From NCBI GenBank assembly GCA_001782015.1, contig MFNJ01000021.1:1-32183 (forward strand): a DNA stretch of 32,183 bases, read 5' to 3'. Made by a program: the position numbers and the translations under genes. Shown one piece after another: positions 6,997 to 15,560 of the stretch (positions within the stretch are counted from its first letter, which is position 1; the number at the start of each line of letters is the position of its first letter). The notes under the pieces are model-generated. The model ran no database searches, had not been told where the DNA came from, and saw only the letters and a list, made by a program, of their open reading frames with translations. Origin of the DNA: Candidatus Levybacteria bacterium RIFCSPHIGHO2_01_FULL_36_15. GTDB taxonomy: Bacteria; Patescibacteriota; Microgenomatia; Levybacterales; GWA1-39-11.

Positions 6997-8976
6997 ATGG
7001 GTTTTCAATTGAAATCAAAATTCAAGCCTACGGGTGATCAGCCGCAGGCTATAAAAAAATTAACAGACGGAATTTTATCGGGCGTTAAAAATCAGGTTTT
7101 GCTTGGTGTAACAGGAAGCGGCAAAACATTCACAATTGCAAATGCCATAAAAAACGTAAACCGGCCTACATTGGTCATTTCCCACAACAAAACGCTTGCA
7201 GGCCAACTCTACCAGGAATTGCGCGATTTTTTCCCTAAAGACGCCGTTTCATACTTTGTTTCATATTACGACTATTATCAGCCGGAAGCATACATTCCGC
7301 AAACTGATACATATATTTCAAAAGAAACGGAAATAAACGAGGAAATAGACAAACTTAGGCTCGCCGCAACAACTAATATCCTGACGCAAAGCAACACGAT
7401 TGTGGTAGCATCGGTTTCATGTATTTATAACCTTGGTTCACCCACCGGATATGAAAATTCAATTTTCAAAATCTCCAAAGGTGACACAACGGATAGAAAA
7501 GATCTGATGAATAGGTTTATTGACCTTATGTATCAGAGAAACGACTACAACTTTAAAAGGGGAACTTTTAGAGCCAGAGGAGAAGTGATAGAACTTTTTC
7601 CTGCCTATGAAGATTTGGGAATAAGGATAGTTCTGGAAGAGGAAAAAATTAACAGTATTGAAAAAGTGAATCCGCTAACCGGTGAAATTCTGGAAAAAAA
7701 AGAATCGCTTCTTATTTATCCGGCAAAACACTATATTACTGACCAGAAAAGTTATGAGGTGATTTTTGAAGACATAAGAAGTGACCTGAAAAAAAGAGCA
7801 GAGGAACTAAAAAAACTTGGAAAAAATTTGGAAGCGCAAAGACTGACTCAAAAAGTGGAATATGATCTTAGGATGATTAAAGAGGTAGGATATGTAAACG
7901 GAATAGAAAATTATTCAAGATACTTTGACGGGAGAAAACCCGGCGAAGCACCCTATAGCCTTCTTGAATATTTTGAAATGGCTGCAAAAAACTGGCTTTT
8001 GGTCGTTGACGAATCCCACATGACCATTCCACAAATCAGAGGAATGTATAACGGTGACAGGGCAAGAAAACAGGTACTTATTGATTACGGATTTAGACTG
8101 CCTTCGGCTTTTGACAACAGGCCTTTAAATTTTTCAGAATTTCAAAATAAAATCCACCAAACTATTCATATGAGTGCGACTCCCAGTATTTGGGAAATAG
8201 ATATTTCCGGAAAAAATAATATAGTAGAACAGCTTATTAGACCAACCGGTATTGTTGATCCAGAAATCATTGTTAAAAAAACCGAGGGCCAGATTCAGGA
8301 TTTGATAAAGGAAATATCACTAATTGTTAAAAAGAGTGAACGGGCGCTTGTTACTACGCTGACAAAAAGAATGGCAGAGGATTTGGCGACATTTTTGGAG
8401 GAAAAAGGGATAAAAGTCGCTTATTTACACTCGGAAGTTAACACATTAGACAGACAGGATGTATTGGATAATCTGAGGGAAGGAAAATTTGATGTTCTTG
8501 TGGGCATAAATTTATTAAGAGAAGGTCTTGATCTGCCTGAAGTTTCCCGCGTTTTTATTCTGGATGCGGATAAAGAGGGGTTTTTACGGAGCCGTACTTC
8601 GCTTATTCAAACAATGGGAAGAGCCGCCAGAAGAATAGATTCAAAAGTTATCATGTACGCAGATAACATTACGGATTCAATGAAAAACGCGATCAGAGAA
8701 GTTGACAGAAGAAGAAAAAGGCAGCTTGATTATAATAAAAAACACAAAATTACCCCTAAAACAGTAAAAAAAGTAATAAGAGCAAAGCTTATAGAAAGAG
8801 AAGGAAACGTGGACGATGATATGAAGCCTCTTTTTAACAAAGAGTTTTTATTTCCCGAGGAAAGGGAAAAGGCAATTAAAATACTCCGGCAGGAAATGCA
8901 GGAGGCGGCCCGCATGCTTGATTTTGAAACCGCAGCTCTTTTGAGGGATAAAATTAAGTTTCTTCTGCAAAAATAA
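6997..8976 (+). CDS. uvrB: excinuclease ABC subunit B
   Basis: Helicase-like damage-verification subunit of nucleotide excision repair; receives DNA from UvrA and recruits UvrC. Full length at 659 residues. Walker A is G-V-T-G-S-G-K-T (37-44). The beta-hairpin that probes the duplex is Y-Y-D-Y-Y-Q-P-E-A-Y (roughly 92-101), followed by the T-Y-I-S-K-E motif. Walker B is V-D-E-S-H, helicase motif V/VI is around G-I-N-L-L-R-E-G-L-D and Q-T-M-G-R-A-A-R, and the C-terminal UVR coiled coil lies near 625-658 for UvrC contact. The ATG follows an extended -10 element almost directly, so the mRNA is probably leaderless. It is followed by a clear terminator, so it forms its own unit, facing away from lexA. 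Confidence 0.97.
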   Translation: MGFQLKSKFKPTGDQPQAIKKLTDGILSGVKNQVLLGVTGSGKTFTIANAIKNVNRPTLVISHNKTLAGQLYQELRDFFPKDAVSYFVSYYDYYQPEAYIPQTDTYISKETEINEEIDKLRLAATTNILTQSNTIVVASVSCIYNLGSPTGYENSIFKISKGDTTDRKDLMNRFIDLMYQRNDYNFKRGTFRARGEVIELFPAYEDLGIRIVLEEEKINSIEKVNPLTGEILEKKESLLIYPAKHYITDQKSYEVIFEDIRSDLKKRAEELKKLGKNLEAQRLTQKVEYDLRMIKEVGYVNGIENYSRYFDGRKPGEAPYSLLEYFEMAAKNWLLVVDESHMTIPQIRGMYNGDRARKQVLIDYGFRLPSAFDNRPLNFSEFQNKIHQTIHMSATPSIWEIDISGKNNIVEQLIRPTGIVDPEIIVKKTEGQIQDLIKEISLIVKKSERALVTTLTKRMAEDLATFLEEKGIKVAYLHSEVNTLDRQDVLDNLREGKFDVLVGINLLREGLDLPEVSRVFILDADKEGFLRSRTSLIQTMGRAARRIDSKVIMYADNITDSMKNAIREVDRRRKRQLDYNKKHKITPKTVKKVIRAKLIEREGNVDDDMKPLFNKEFLFPEEREKAIKILRQEMQEAARMLDFETAALLRDKIKFLLQK

Positions 8977-8980
8977 TTTT

Positions 8981-9004
8981 AGTTTCCAGCGTGGAGACTT
9001 TATT
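8981..9004 (+). terminator. intrinsic terminator of uvrB
   Basis: An 8-bp stem AGTTTCCA / TGGAGACT (one T-G pair) closed by a GCG loop is followed immediately by TTATT. It begins 5 nt after the uvrB stop and separates uvrB from uvrA. Confidence 0.7.
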
Positions 9005-9025
9005 ACTGTAACAAAACTCCCTATA

Positions 9026-9040
9026 GTCACAAAACGTGAC
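9026..9040. promoter_or_regulatory. inverted repeat GTCAC-N5-GTGAC upstream of uvrA
   Basis: Perfect 5-bp inverted repeat with a 5-bp spacer lying about 30 bp upstream of the uvrA -10 box. It may be an operator. It shares only the GTCA core with the lexA repeat, so a common regulator is not demonstrated. Confidence 0.3.
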
Positions 9041-9069
9041 CATGTATAGCATTTTGAAGCTGAATAAAA

Positions 9070-9075
9070 TATAAT
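9070..9075 (+). promoter_or_regulatory. -10 box of the uvrA operon
   Basis: Perfect TATAAT, 40 nt before the chosen uvrA ATG at 9115; no good -35 at 17 nt. Transcription from here would start near 9082, which makes the in-frame TTG at 9082 an unlikely start codon. Confidence 0.5.
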
Positions 9076-9114
9076 ATAGGTTTGATCAGGAAATTAATTC
9101 TGGAAAAATGTATT

Positions 9115-12003
9115 ATGCTGGATAAGATCGTTATAAAAGGAGCTGGTGAACATAATTTAAAAAACATCAGCATAGAGATTCCAAAGTACAAACTTGTGGT
9201 ATTTACTGGTATTTCCGGAAGTGGAAAAAGTTCACTTGCGTTTGACACGATTTACGCGGAGGGCCAGAGGCGCTATGTAGAAAGCCTTTCTTCTTATGCA
9301 AGACAGTTTTTGGGAGTGATGAAAAAACCTGAAGTAGATTTTATAGAAGGGTTGTCACCTGCTATTTCTATCGACCAAAAAAGTACATCTCATAATCCGC
9401 GCTCAACTGTTGGGACTGTCACGGAAATATATGATTATCTAAGACTTTTGTTCGCGCGAATAGGGCATCCCCACTGTCCAAACTGCGGCAGGGAAATTAC
9501 CCATTTATCACGCGAACAAATTGTTAATGAAATCGTAACCAGATTCACCGAGATTACTCCTGTAAAACTTTTAGTTCTTGCGCCGCTTATTAAAAGCAGA
9601 AAAGGTGAATATCAAAATTTATTTTCCGGCCTTAGAAAAAGAGGATACCAGAGAGTGAGAATTGACGGACGTATTTTTTCTTTGAATGAAAACTTGGTCT
9701 TAATTAAGACAAACAAACATAATGTAGAAGCAGTTTTGGACAGGATAATTATAAATAAAAATAATATTGACAGACAAAGATTAATTGAATCCGTTGAACA
9801 GGGGTTAAGTCTTGGCAGGGGAGAAATAATTATCTCAAAAGTCAAAGACAAGGCATTTTCTTTCCCGGATAAACCAAAAGAAATGGAAGATACACTGTTT
9901 TCAGAAAAATTCGCTTGTCCGGACTGCGGCATTTCAATGCAGGAAACACAGCCCAGACTATTTTCATTCAATTCGCCAATCGGCGCATGCCCACAGTGTA
10001 ACGGGCTTGGACAGATTTATACAATTGATGAAAACCTGGTTTTAGCAAAAGATCTAACCATTGCGGAGGGGGGAATTTTACCAATTCTTGATTTTTCAAG
10101 CCGTGATACATGGTTTTCAAGAACCATAAAAACTGTTTTTGAAGAAAACAGCATCCCCCTAAAAGTTCCAATTAAAAACTTACCAAAGGATAAAATGAAT
10201 ATAATCTTGCATGGAACAGGAGAGAAGATATATCAGGTTTACGGAAGAAACAGATTCGGAGAAGAGACAGCGATACATGAGCCTTATTACGGCGTAGTTT
10301 TCGATCTTCTCAGGCGATACAAAGAAACAGATTCGGACATTATAAGGCACGAAATAGAAAAATTCATGAGACATGAAGAATGTCCGCTTTGCCACGCATC
10401 TCGGCTTAGAAAAGAGGCAACCAGCGTTACCATACTTGAAAAATCCATAGTTGATGTAGCAAATCTTGGAATCAAAGAAGCTTTAGAATTTATTGAATCT
10501 TTAAACCAGAAGTTAACCAATAAAGAAAAAGAAATTGCAAAAATAATTTTAAAAGAAATTATATCAAGGTTAAAATTCTTGGTTGATGTTGGGCTTTCAT
10601 ACCTTACTCTTTCAAGAAATGCCAATTCTCTTGCCGGAGGAGAGGCACAAAGAATAAGACTCGCCTCACAGATCGGAAGCGGTTTATCGGGAGTTTTGTA
10701 TGTCCTAGATGAGCCTTCAATCGGTTTACACCCAAGAGACAACGGCAGGCTAATCAATTCCTTAAAAAAACTAAGAGACATCGGAAACAGCGTAATAGTT
10801 GTTGAGCATGACAGGGAAATGATGGAGGAAGCCGACTATATTCTTGATTTCGGACCGGGGGCAGGTTCACACGGCGGGCAAATAATTGCCGCAGGTTCCC
10901 CAGAACAAATAAAAAGTGATGATAAGTCTGTTACAGGTCCTTACCTTTCAGGAAGGAAAAAAATACACATTAAAAGGGAAATGCAGGAAAAAGCTGTTGA
11001 TAATCAAAAAATATCCGTGTTTGGAGCGTCTGAACACAATTTAAAAAACATCAATGTTGATTTTCCTCTAAGAAAATTTATAGTAGTTTCAGGGGTTTCA
11101 GGTAGCGGAAAATCTACTTTAGTCAATGATGTTTTATACCACGCGCTGTTGCAGAAAAAAAATCCGTATCATAGGCAAAGACCGGGAAAATTTGACCGAC
11201 TGCAAGGTGATGAGTACATCAAAAGAGTATTTCTAATAGATCAGTCACCAATCGGCAGAACGCCCAGGAGCAATCCTGTAACATATACCGGAGCGTTTAC
11301 CGCGATCAGGGAAATATTTTCCAACACCAAAGAAGCAAGACTGCGGGGTTACAGCTCAGGAAGATTTTCATTTAATGTAAAAGGGGGAAGATGTGAAGCG
11401 TGTGAAGGCGAAGGTCAGATAAAAATTGAGATGCAGTTTTTGCCGGATGTATATATACAATGCGAAACCTGCCAGGGCAAACGCTATACTTCTGATACCT
11501 TAGATATAGAATTTGAAGGAAAAAACATATCGCAGATATTGGATTTAAGCGTTGAGGAAGCACTCAAGTTCTTTTCATTTCACCAGGGGCTTAAACATAA
11601 GCTTGAAACATTAAGAGATGTTGGTTTATCATATATTAAGCTTGGTCAACCTGCCACAACTCTTTCCGGAGGAGAAGCTCAGAGAGTAAAACTTGCGGCA
11701 GAACTATCAAAAAAGGGTGGCGGGGAAAGTTTATACATGCTGGATGAACCAACAACTGGGCTTCACTTTGCAGACCTTGAAAAATTAATTTTAGTCTTAA
11801 GAAGACTTGTAACTATGGGAAATACGGTTATTGTTATTGAACACAACCTTGATGTAATAAAAAATGCGGATTATATTATAGATTTAGGCCCTGAAGGTGG
11901 GAGTGAGGGAGGTTGGATTGTTGCAACAGGAACCCCCCTTGAAATAACAAAAAATAAAAATTCCTTTACCGGAATATATCTTCAAAAAGAACTTAATATA
12001 TGA
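9115..12003 (+). CDS. uvrA: excinuclease ABC subunit A
   Basis: DNA-damage sensor ATPase of nucleotide excision repair, 962 residues, full length. It has two ABC ATPase halves. The first has Walker A G-I-S-G-S-G-K-S (32-39) and the signature L-A-G-G-E-A-Q-R. The second has Walker A G-V-S-G-S-G-K-S-T and signature L-S-G-G-E-A-Q-R with L-D-E-P-T-T-G-L-H. Zinc-module cysteine pairs are visible: C-P-N-C, C-P-D-C with C-P-Q-C, and the second module C-E-A-C ... C-E-T-C near the tail. Start set at ATG 9115 because UvrA proteins begin one or two residues before I-x-I-K-G-A-x-E-H-N; a GGA lies 10 nt upstream. The stop overlaps the ATG of the transglutaminase-like gene (ATGA), so translation is probably coupled. 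Confidence 0.97.
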   Translation: MLDKIVIKGAGEHNLKNISIEIPKYKLVVFTGISGSGKSSLAFDTIYAEGQRRYVESLSSYARQFLGVMKKPEVDFIEGLSPAISIDQKSTSHNPRSTVGTVTEIYDYLRLLFARIGHPHCPNCGREITHLSREQIVNEIVTRFTEITPVKLLVLAPLIKSRKGEYQNLFSGLRKRGYQRVRIDGRIFSLNENLVLIKTNKHNVEAVLDRIIINKNNIDRQRLIESVEQGLSLGRGEIIISKVKDKAFSFPDKPKEMEDTLFSEKFACPDCGISMQETQPRLFSFNSPIGACPQCNGLGQIYTIDENLVLAKDLTIAEGGILPILDFSSRDTWFSRTIKTVFEENSIPLKVPIKNLPKDKMNIILHGTGEKIYQVYGRNRFGEETAIHEPYYGVVFDLLRRYKETDSDIIRHEIEKFMRHEECPLCHASRLRKEATSVTILEKSIVDVANLGIKEALEFIESLNQKLTNKEKEIAKIILKEIISRLKFLVDVGLSYLTLSRNANSLAGGEAQRIRLASQIGSGLSGVLYVLDEPSIGLHPRDNGRLINSLKKLRDIGNSVIVVEHDREMMEEADYILDFGPGAGSHGGQIIAAGSPEQIKSDDKSVTGPYLSGRKKIHIKREMQEKAVDNQKISVFGASEHNLKNINVDFPLRKFIVVSGVSGSGKSTLVNDVLYHALLQKKNPYHRQRPGKFDRLQGDEYIKRVFLIDQSPIGRTPRSNPVTYTGAFTAIREIFSNTKEARLRGYSSGRFSFNVKGGRCEACEGEGQIKIEMQFLPDVYIQCETCQGKRYTSDTLDIEFEGKNISQILDLSVEEALKFFSFHQGLKHKLETLRDVGLSYIKLGQPATTLSGGEAQRVKLAAELSKKGGGESLYMLDEPTTGLHFADLEKLILVLRRLVTMGNTVIVIEHNLDVIKNADYIIDLGPEGGSEGGWIVATGTPLEITKNKNSFTGIYLQKELNI

Positions 12004-13871
12004 AAATGGCCGGATGTTTTGATGGAAAGTTATATTTATCCCTCCAAGGCTTAAAAAGTGTCATCCTGTTAATTATTATAACTTTCTTATCTTATTTGTT
12101 CCTGCAAAATTCCAACGCGCAGAGTAAAAATTTTCAGGTTTCTATACAATCCGTTTATACAGTAATGCCGGACGACTTTACTCACGTTGTACAAAAAACC
12201 TACGTTAAAAATTTGACCGATTTTTATTATATGCCTTCTTATAACCTTACCAGCGGAATAAAGGACATTAGGAATCTTAAGGCTAATTCTCTGTCCGGAT
12301 CAATTCCCTTTGAAATAAGTCAATCAGAAGATATTACTGCAATAAACTTTACCTTTCCAACAAGAGTTATAGGTAAGAATAAAGAAAATATTTTTAATAT
12401 AAATTTCGATTCTTCGTCTGTTACCCGAAAAAGTGGCGATGTACTGGAGATGACTATTCCTGGTCTTGCCAACCCAAGTGACTTTTATTCATATGATATC
12501 ACCATAAATGTTCCAAAAGACTTTGGTGGCCCTTCTATTATAAAGCCGTTTAAGGCCTTTGATTCAAACGCTACCCAATACACATTCAATAAAAATGATA
12601 TTGGAAAATCAGGAATATATATGATTTTTGGCAAAGCGCAATTTTACAGGTTTAACGTTGTTTATCATATATCAAATCCCAACCTTTTCCCCGTAAAAAC
12701 TGAAATTGCCCTGCCGCCCTCAACTAATTACCAGGATATATTAATTAAAAGCTTAAAACCCGAGCCTATTGATGTATATGAAGACTCGGATGGAAACTGG
12801 CTGGCGCTTTACACACTTGGACCTCAAAAAAAACAAAATATAAACTTAACTGGTATGGCAAAAATTTACTCATCCCCCAAACAAGAATTTCTTCCAACAA
12901 GCAAAAGATTAACTTATCTTGAAGCAAAAAATTACTGGGAAGCAAATGATCCGTCAATTAAAAAGCTGTCGGAAACTTTGAAAACACCGCGTGAAGTATA
13001 TGATTTTGTTGTAAATAAGCTAAGCTACAATTTTGATAAGATTAGTATTGGAAATAACCCCAGAAAAGGAGCAAAAAAAACGCTTGCTAATCCTGATTAT
13101 TCTGTTTGTCTTGAATTCACCGATTTATTTGTTGCCATTGCACGCACGGCAGGAATACCCGCAAGGTCCGTTGAGGGATTTGCCTACACGGATAATTCAA
13201 AATTAAAACCGCTGTCGCTTGTAAAAGATATACTTCACGCATGGCCGCAGTATTATGATGATGTTAAAAAAACCTGGGTAATGGTAGATCCTACGTGGGG
13301 AAACACAACCGGAGGAATAGATTATTTTGACAGTCTTGATTTAGAGCATTTTGCGTTTGTTATAAAAGGCGTTGACAGTTCTTATCCAATTCCGGCAGGC
13401 GGCTACAAAGATAAGCAAGCCAGCAAGGACGTAGAAGTTTTATTTGCGAAGCAAGAAGATTTTGATCCCAAAACAAGCGTAGTTTTAACGGATGATATAC
13501 CATCATCATATCTTTCAGGTTTACCTTTAAGTGCTCACGTGAAGATAAAAAATACCGGCAACACCGCCATAAAAAACAAAAAACTTCAAGTTATATCGGA
13601 CTTTTCCTCAGAGCCCCAAAACTTCAACATAGACTCTATTCCTCCCTACGGTTCTAAATCCTATGAAGTAAAATTTGGCGCCAGTCCTCTTTTGACAAAC
13701 AGAGCGTATCAGGTTAAAATCCTTCTTGAAGGAACATCAATAAATAGAAAAGTAAATGTTAGTATAGTTCCTGAAAAAATCTTTTTATTAACTGGAGGTG
13801 GTATATTTGTCGCGATTATCCTTATACTCACAATTTCCTTCAAAACCAGGCGTTTATCTGTTCCGAGATAA
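12000..13871 (+). CDS. membrane-anchored transglutaminase-like exported protein
   Basis: Protein of 623 residues with one N-terminal hydrophobic segment (about 18-36, ending N-A-Q, signal or anchor). A large extracytoplasmic region follows, then a C-terminal membrane helix (about 597-615) with a basic tail. The transglutaminase/cysteine-protease-like core carries the full triad: Cys370 (S-V-C-L-E-F), His413 (L-H-A-W-P) and Asp430 (V-D-P-T-W-G). The N-terminal ~250 residues are beta-rich, and residues ~500-590 look like an Ig-like/CARDB-type domain (K-I-K-N-T-G-N-T). The family cleaves or crosslinks peptides or proteins at the cell surface; the substrate here is unknown. Its position is odd: its ATG overlaps the uvrA stop by 4 bp and its last 65 bp overlap uvrC, so it is locked into the repair operon with no obvious mechanistic link. 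Confidence 0.82.
   Translation: MKMAGCFDGKLYLSLQGLKSVILLIIITFLSYLFLQNSNAQSKNFQVSIQSVYTVMPDDFTHVVQKTYVKNLTDFYYMPSYNLTSGIKDIRNLKANSLSGSIPFEISQSEDITAINFTFPTRVIGKNKENIFNINFDSSSVTRKSGDVLEMTIPGLANPSDFYSYDITINVPKDFGGPSIIKPFKAFDSNATQYTFNKNDIGKSGIYMIFGKAQFYRFNVVYHISNPNLFPVKTEIALPPSTNYQDILIKSLKPEPIDVYEDSDGNWLALYTLGPQKKQNINLTGMAKIYSSPKQEFLPTSKRLTYLEAKNYWEANDPSIKKLSETLKTPREVYDFVVNKLSYNFDKISIGNNPRKGAKKTLANPDYSVCLEFTDLFVAIARTAGIPARSVEGFAYTDNSKLKPLSLVKDILHAWPQYYDDVKKTWVMVDPTWGNTTGGIDYFDSLDLEHFAFVIKGVDSSYPIPAGGYKDKQASKDVEVLFAKQEDFDPKTSVVLTDDIPSSYLSGLPLSAHVKIKNTGNTAIKNKKLQVISDFSSEPQNFNIDSIPPYGSKSYEVKFGASPLLTNRAYQVKILLEGTSINRKVNVSIVPEKIFLLTGGGIFVAIILILTISFKTRRLSVPR
13794..13798 (+). promoter_or_regulatory. Shine-Dalgarno site that sets the uvrC start
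   Basis: GGAGG followed by 8 nt and a TTG codon at 13807. This is one of very few strong ribosome binding sites in the window and lies inside the coding end of the transglutaminase-like gene. The alternative GTG at 13798 overlaps the site itself. Confidence 0.6.
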
Positions 13872-15096
13872 AAACGGGACAGTAATTTACATTGGGAAAG
13901 CAAAAGACCTGAAAAAAAGAGTTGCGTCATATTTTGGCAGCACATCGCAAGACCCTAAAACACAGAACCTTTTGCAAAACCTGGCTTCAATTAATCATAT
14001 TGTTGTGGCTTCCGAAATAGAAGCGTTTTTATTGGAGGCAAATTTAGTTAAAAAGTACAAGCCTTTTTATAACATTAAATTGTCAGATGACAAAACTTTT
14101 CCATATATAAAAATTTCAAAAAAAGACGTACCTTACGTTACCATCACAAGGAAAAAAGATCAGGAAAAGGCGGTTTACTACGGTCCTTACCCTGACGCCA
14201 CATCAACAAAAATTGTTTTAAAAATTATGAGGAGAATCTTCCCTTTTCAAAATGTAAAAAACCATCCGAAGAACAAATGCCTTTATAATCATTTAGGTTT
14301 ATGTCCTTGCGCTTCAGTGTTTTCTGAAAGACTGCCGGAATATAAAAAAAATATTAAAAAACTTGAATACTTTCTTTCCGGAAAAAAGAAAAAAATTATT
14401 GATGAGTTGAGACGCGAACGAGAAAATTTTGTTAAAACTGAAGAATTTGAGAAAGCATCTCAAGTTCATGATAAAATAGAAAGAATAACTCTTATTACAA
14501 GCCCATTTTACAGCCCATTCCAGTATGAGAAAAATCCTGATACGTATGCTATTCACGTAAAAGAAGAGGTTGAGTCTTTGAAAAACATTTTATCTAAATA
14601 CTACACCGGATTAAAAAGTCTTGAGAAAATAGAATGTTTTGATATTTCAAATATTCAAGGTACAAATGCAACAGGTGGAATGGTTGTATTTTTGAATGGC
14701 GAACCGGTTAAAAATTTTTACAGAAGGTTTAGAATAAAATCCCTGAGTACACCTGATGATTTTGGGATGATGCGTGAGATAATTTCAAGAAGAATTAAGC
14801 ACAAAGAGTGGAGTAAACCGGATTTAATCGTTGTTGATGGAGGGAAGGGGCAACTGCGGGCAGCTTTTGAAATATTGCATAAGAATAATTTTATCGTTCC
14901 AGTTATTGGCCTTGCTAAAAAAGAGGAAAAAATTGTTTTTATAGATTACACAAGTCACCAGATACACTTTTTGGAGGTAAAGTTAAAACTTGACACTCCG
15001 GGAATAAACCTTTTAAGAAGAATAAGAGATGAAGCCCACAGATTTGCAATAACCTATCACAGGCTCTTAAGAAAGAAAAATTTTTTAAAGCACTAG
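13807..15096 (+). CDS. uvrC: excinuclease ABC subunit C, short form lacking the HhH domain
   Basis: Dual-incision nuclease of nucleotide excision repair, only 429 residues against the usual ~600. Present: the GIY-YIG 3'-incision domain (13-90) with G-V-Y-L-F, Y-I-G-K-A, Arg38 and Glu72; a Cys region (158-168); the UVR helix (about 200-230) that binds UvrB; and the RNase H-like 5'-incision domain with Asp279 (F-D-I-S-N) and Asp344 (V-V-D-G-G-K-G-Q), ending at R-D-E-A-H-R-F. Missing: the C-terminal tandem helix-hairpin-helix domain that binds DNA, and part of the central linker. Of four Cys that ligate an Fe-S cluster in E. coli UvrC, the first is replaced (F-P-F-Q-N-V) and the last pair is compressed to C-P-C. 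Start TTG 13807 chosen from the GGAGG eight bases upstream; GTG 13798 would add three residues. Confidence 0.9.
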   Translation: MSRLSLYSQFPSKPGVYLFRDKNGTVIYIGKAKDLKKRVASYFGSTSQDPKTQNLLQNLASINHIVVASEIEAFLLEANLVKKYKPFYNIKLSDDKTFPYIKISKKDVPYVTITRKKDQEKAVYYGPYPDATSTKIVLKIMRRIFPFQNVKNHPKNKCLYNHLGLCPCASVFSERLPEYKKNIKKLEYFLSGKKKKIIDELRRERENFVKTEEFEKASQVHDKIERITLITSPFYSPFQYEKNPDTYAIHVKEEVESLKNILSKYYTGLKSLEKIECFDISNIQGTNATGGMVVFLNGEPVKNFYRRFRIKSLSTPDDFGMMREIISRRIKHKEWSKPDLIVVDGGKGQLRAAFEILHKNNFIVPVIGLAKKEEKIVFIDYTSHQIHFLEVKLKLDTPGINLLRRIRDEAHRFAITYHRLLRKKNFLKH

Positions 15097-15114
15097 ACTT
15101 ATAGATTTGAAAGA

Positions 15115-15144
15115 TTGACTTGTTTTACGGATCTTTGTTAAGAT
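15115..15144 (+). promoter_or_regulatory. promoter of the holin-like/secG operon (leaderless)
   Basis: TTGACT (15115-15120), 18-nt spacer, TAAGAT (15139-15144). The expected transcription start near 15151 is about 2 nt before the ATG at 15153, so translation would begin at the very 5' end. The longer frame starting at 15120 would begin inside the -35 box. Confidence 0.5.
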
Positions 15145-15152
15145 CAAATATA

Positions 15153-15560
15153 ATGAAACGGATATTAAGATCAATAATTTTTAGTTCCTTAGCTTTATAT
15201 TTCGCATCTCTTCTTTTACCGGGACTTCAAATAAGAGGAGGACTCACTACTTATATAGTAGCAGGCTTAGTTCTGTCTTTAAGTGAATTTATATTAAAGC
15301 CTGTATTTACAATAATTACATTACCTTTAACCCTTTTAACCTTCGGATTATTCTCATGGATCATAAATACATTAATTTTTTATCTTGTTTCGATTCTTTA
15401 CAGACCAGTTTATGTTTCTTCATTTATTTTTGACGGGATTTATTATAAAGGATTTACAATTCCGCGCTTTACCGTTTCCCTGATTTTGTCTTATTTTATT
15501 ATTTCTGTTACAATATATGTTGTCAAAAGAGTTGCTTTCTGGCTTTCTGAAAATTCATGA
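15153..15560 (+). CDS. phage holin family 4-like four-helix membrane protein
   Basis: Small integral membrane protein, 135 residues, beginning M-K-R-I-L-R. Four hydrophobic helices can be seen: about 8-28, 35-55, 57-85 and 108-128, with conserved-looking L-P-G-L-Q-I after helix 1 and a K-P-V-F-T-I-I-T-L-P-L-T-L-L-T-F-G-L-F stretch in the middle. This pattern matches the 'holin superfamily IV' membrane proteins (PF04020-like), widespread chromosomal proteins whose real role is unknown; a lysis role is not implied. Start set at ATG 15153 from the promoter immediately upstream. Its TGA overlaps the secG ATG by 4 bp, so it is translationally coupled to secG. Confidence 0.8.
   Translation: MKRILRSIIFSSLALYFASLLLPGLQIRGGLTTYIVAGLVLSLSEFILKPVFTIITLPLTLLTFGLFSWIINTLIFYLVSILYRPVYVSSFIFDGIYYKGFTIPRFTVSLILSYFIISVTIYVVKRVAFWLSENS

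Noticed and set aside
6855-9114. One shared SOS box in front of lexA, uvrB and uvrA
   Set aside because: The symmetric sites upstream of lexA/uvrB (TTGTC-N6-GACAA) and uvrA (GTCAC-N5-GTGAC) differ in sequence and spacing, so a common motif cannot be claimed from this window.
10287-10781. Minus-strand open frame of 164 codons within uvrA
   Set aside because: It lies wholly inside the well-conserved UvrA sequence and its translation has no recognisable motif; it is a shadow of the uvrA frame.
15097-15152. Missing UvrC helix-hairpin-helix region in another frame downstream
   Set aside because: Only 56 bp lie before the next gene and they contain its promoter, so there is no room for a ~60-residue domain; the truncation appears genuine.
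15153-15560. Prophage lysis gene (holin)
   Set aside because: The family name is historical. No endolysin or phage structural gene is near, and the gene is coupled to secG in the chromosomal backbone.
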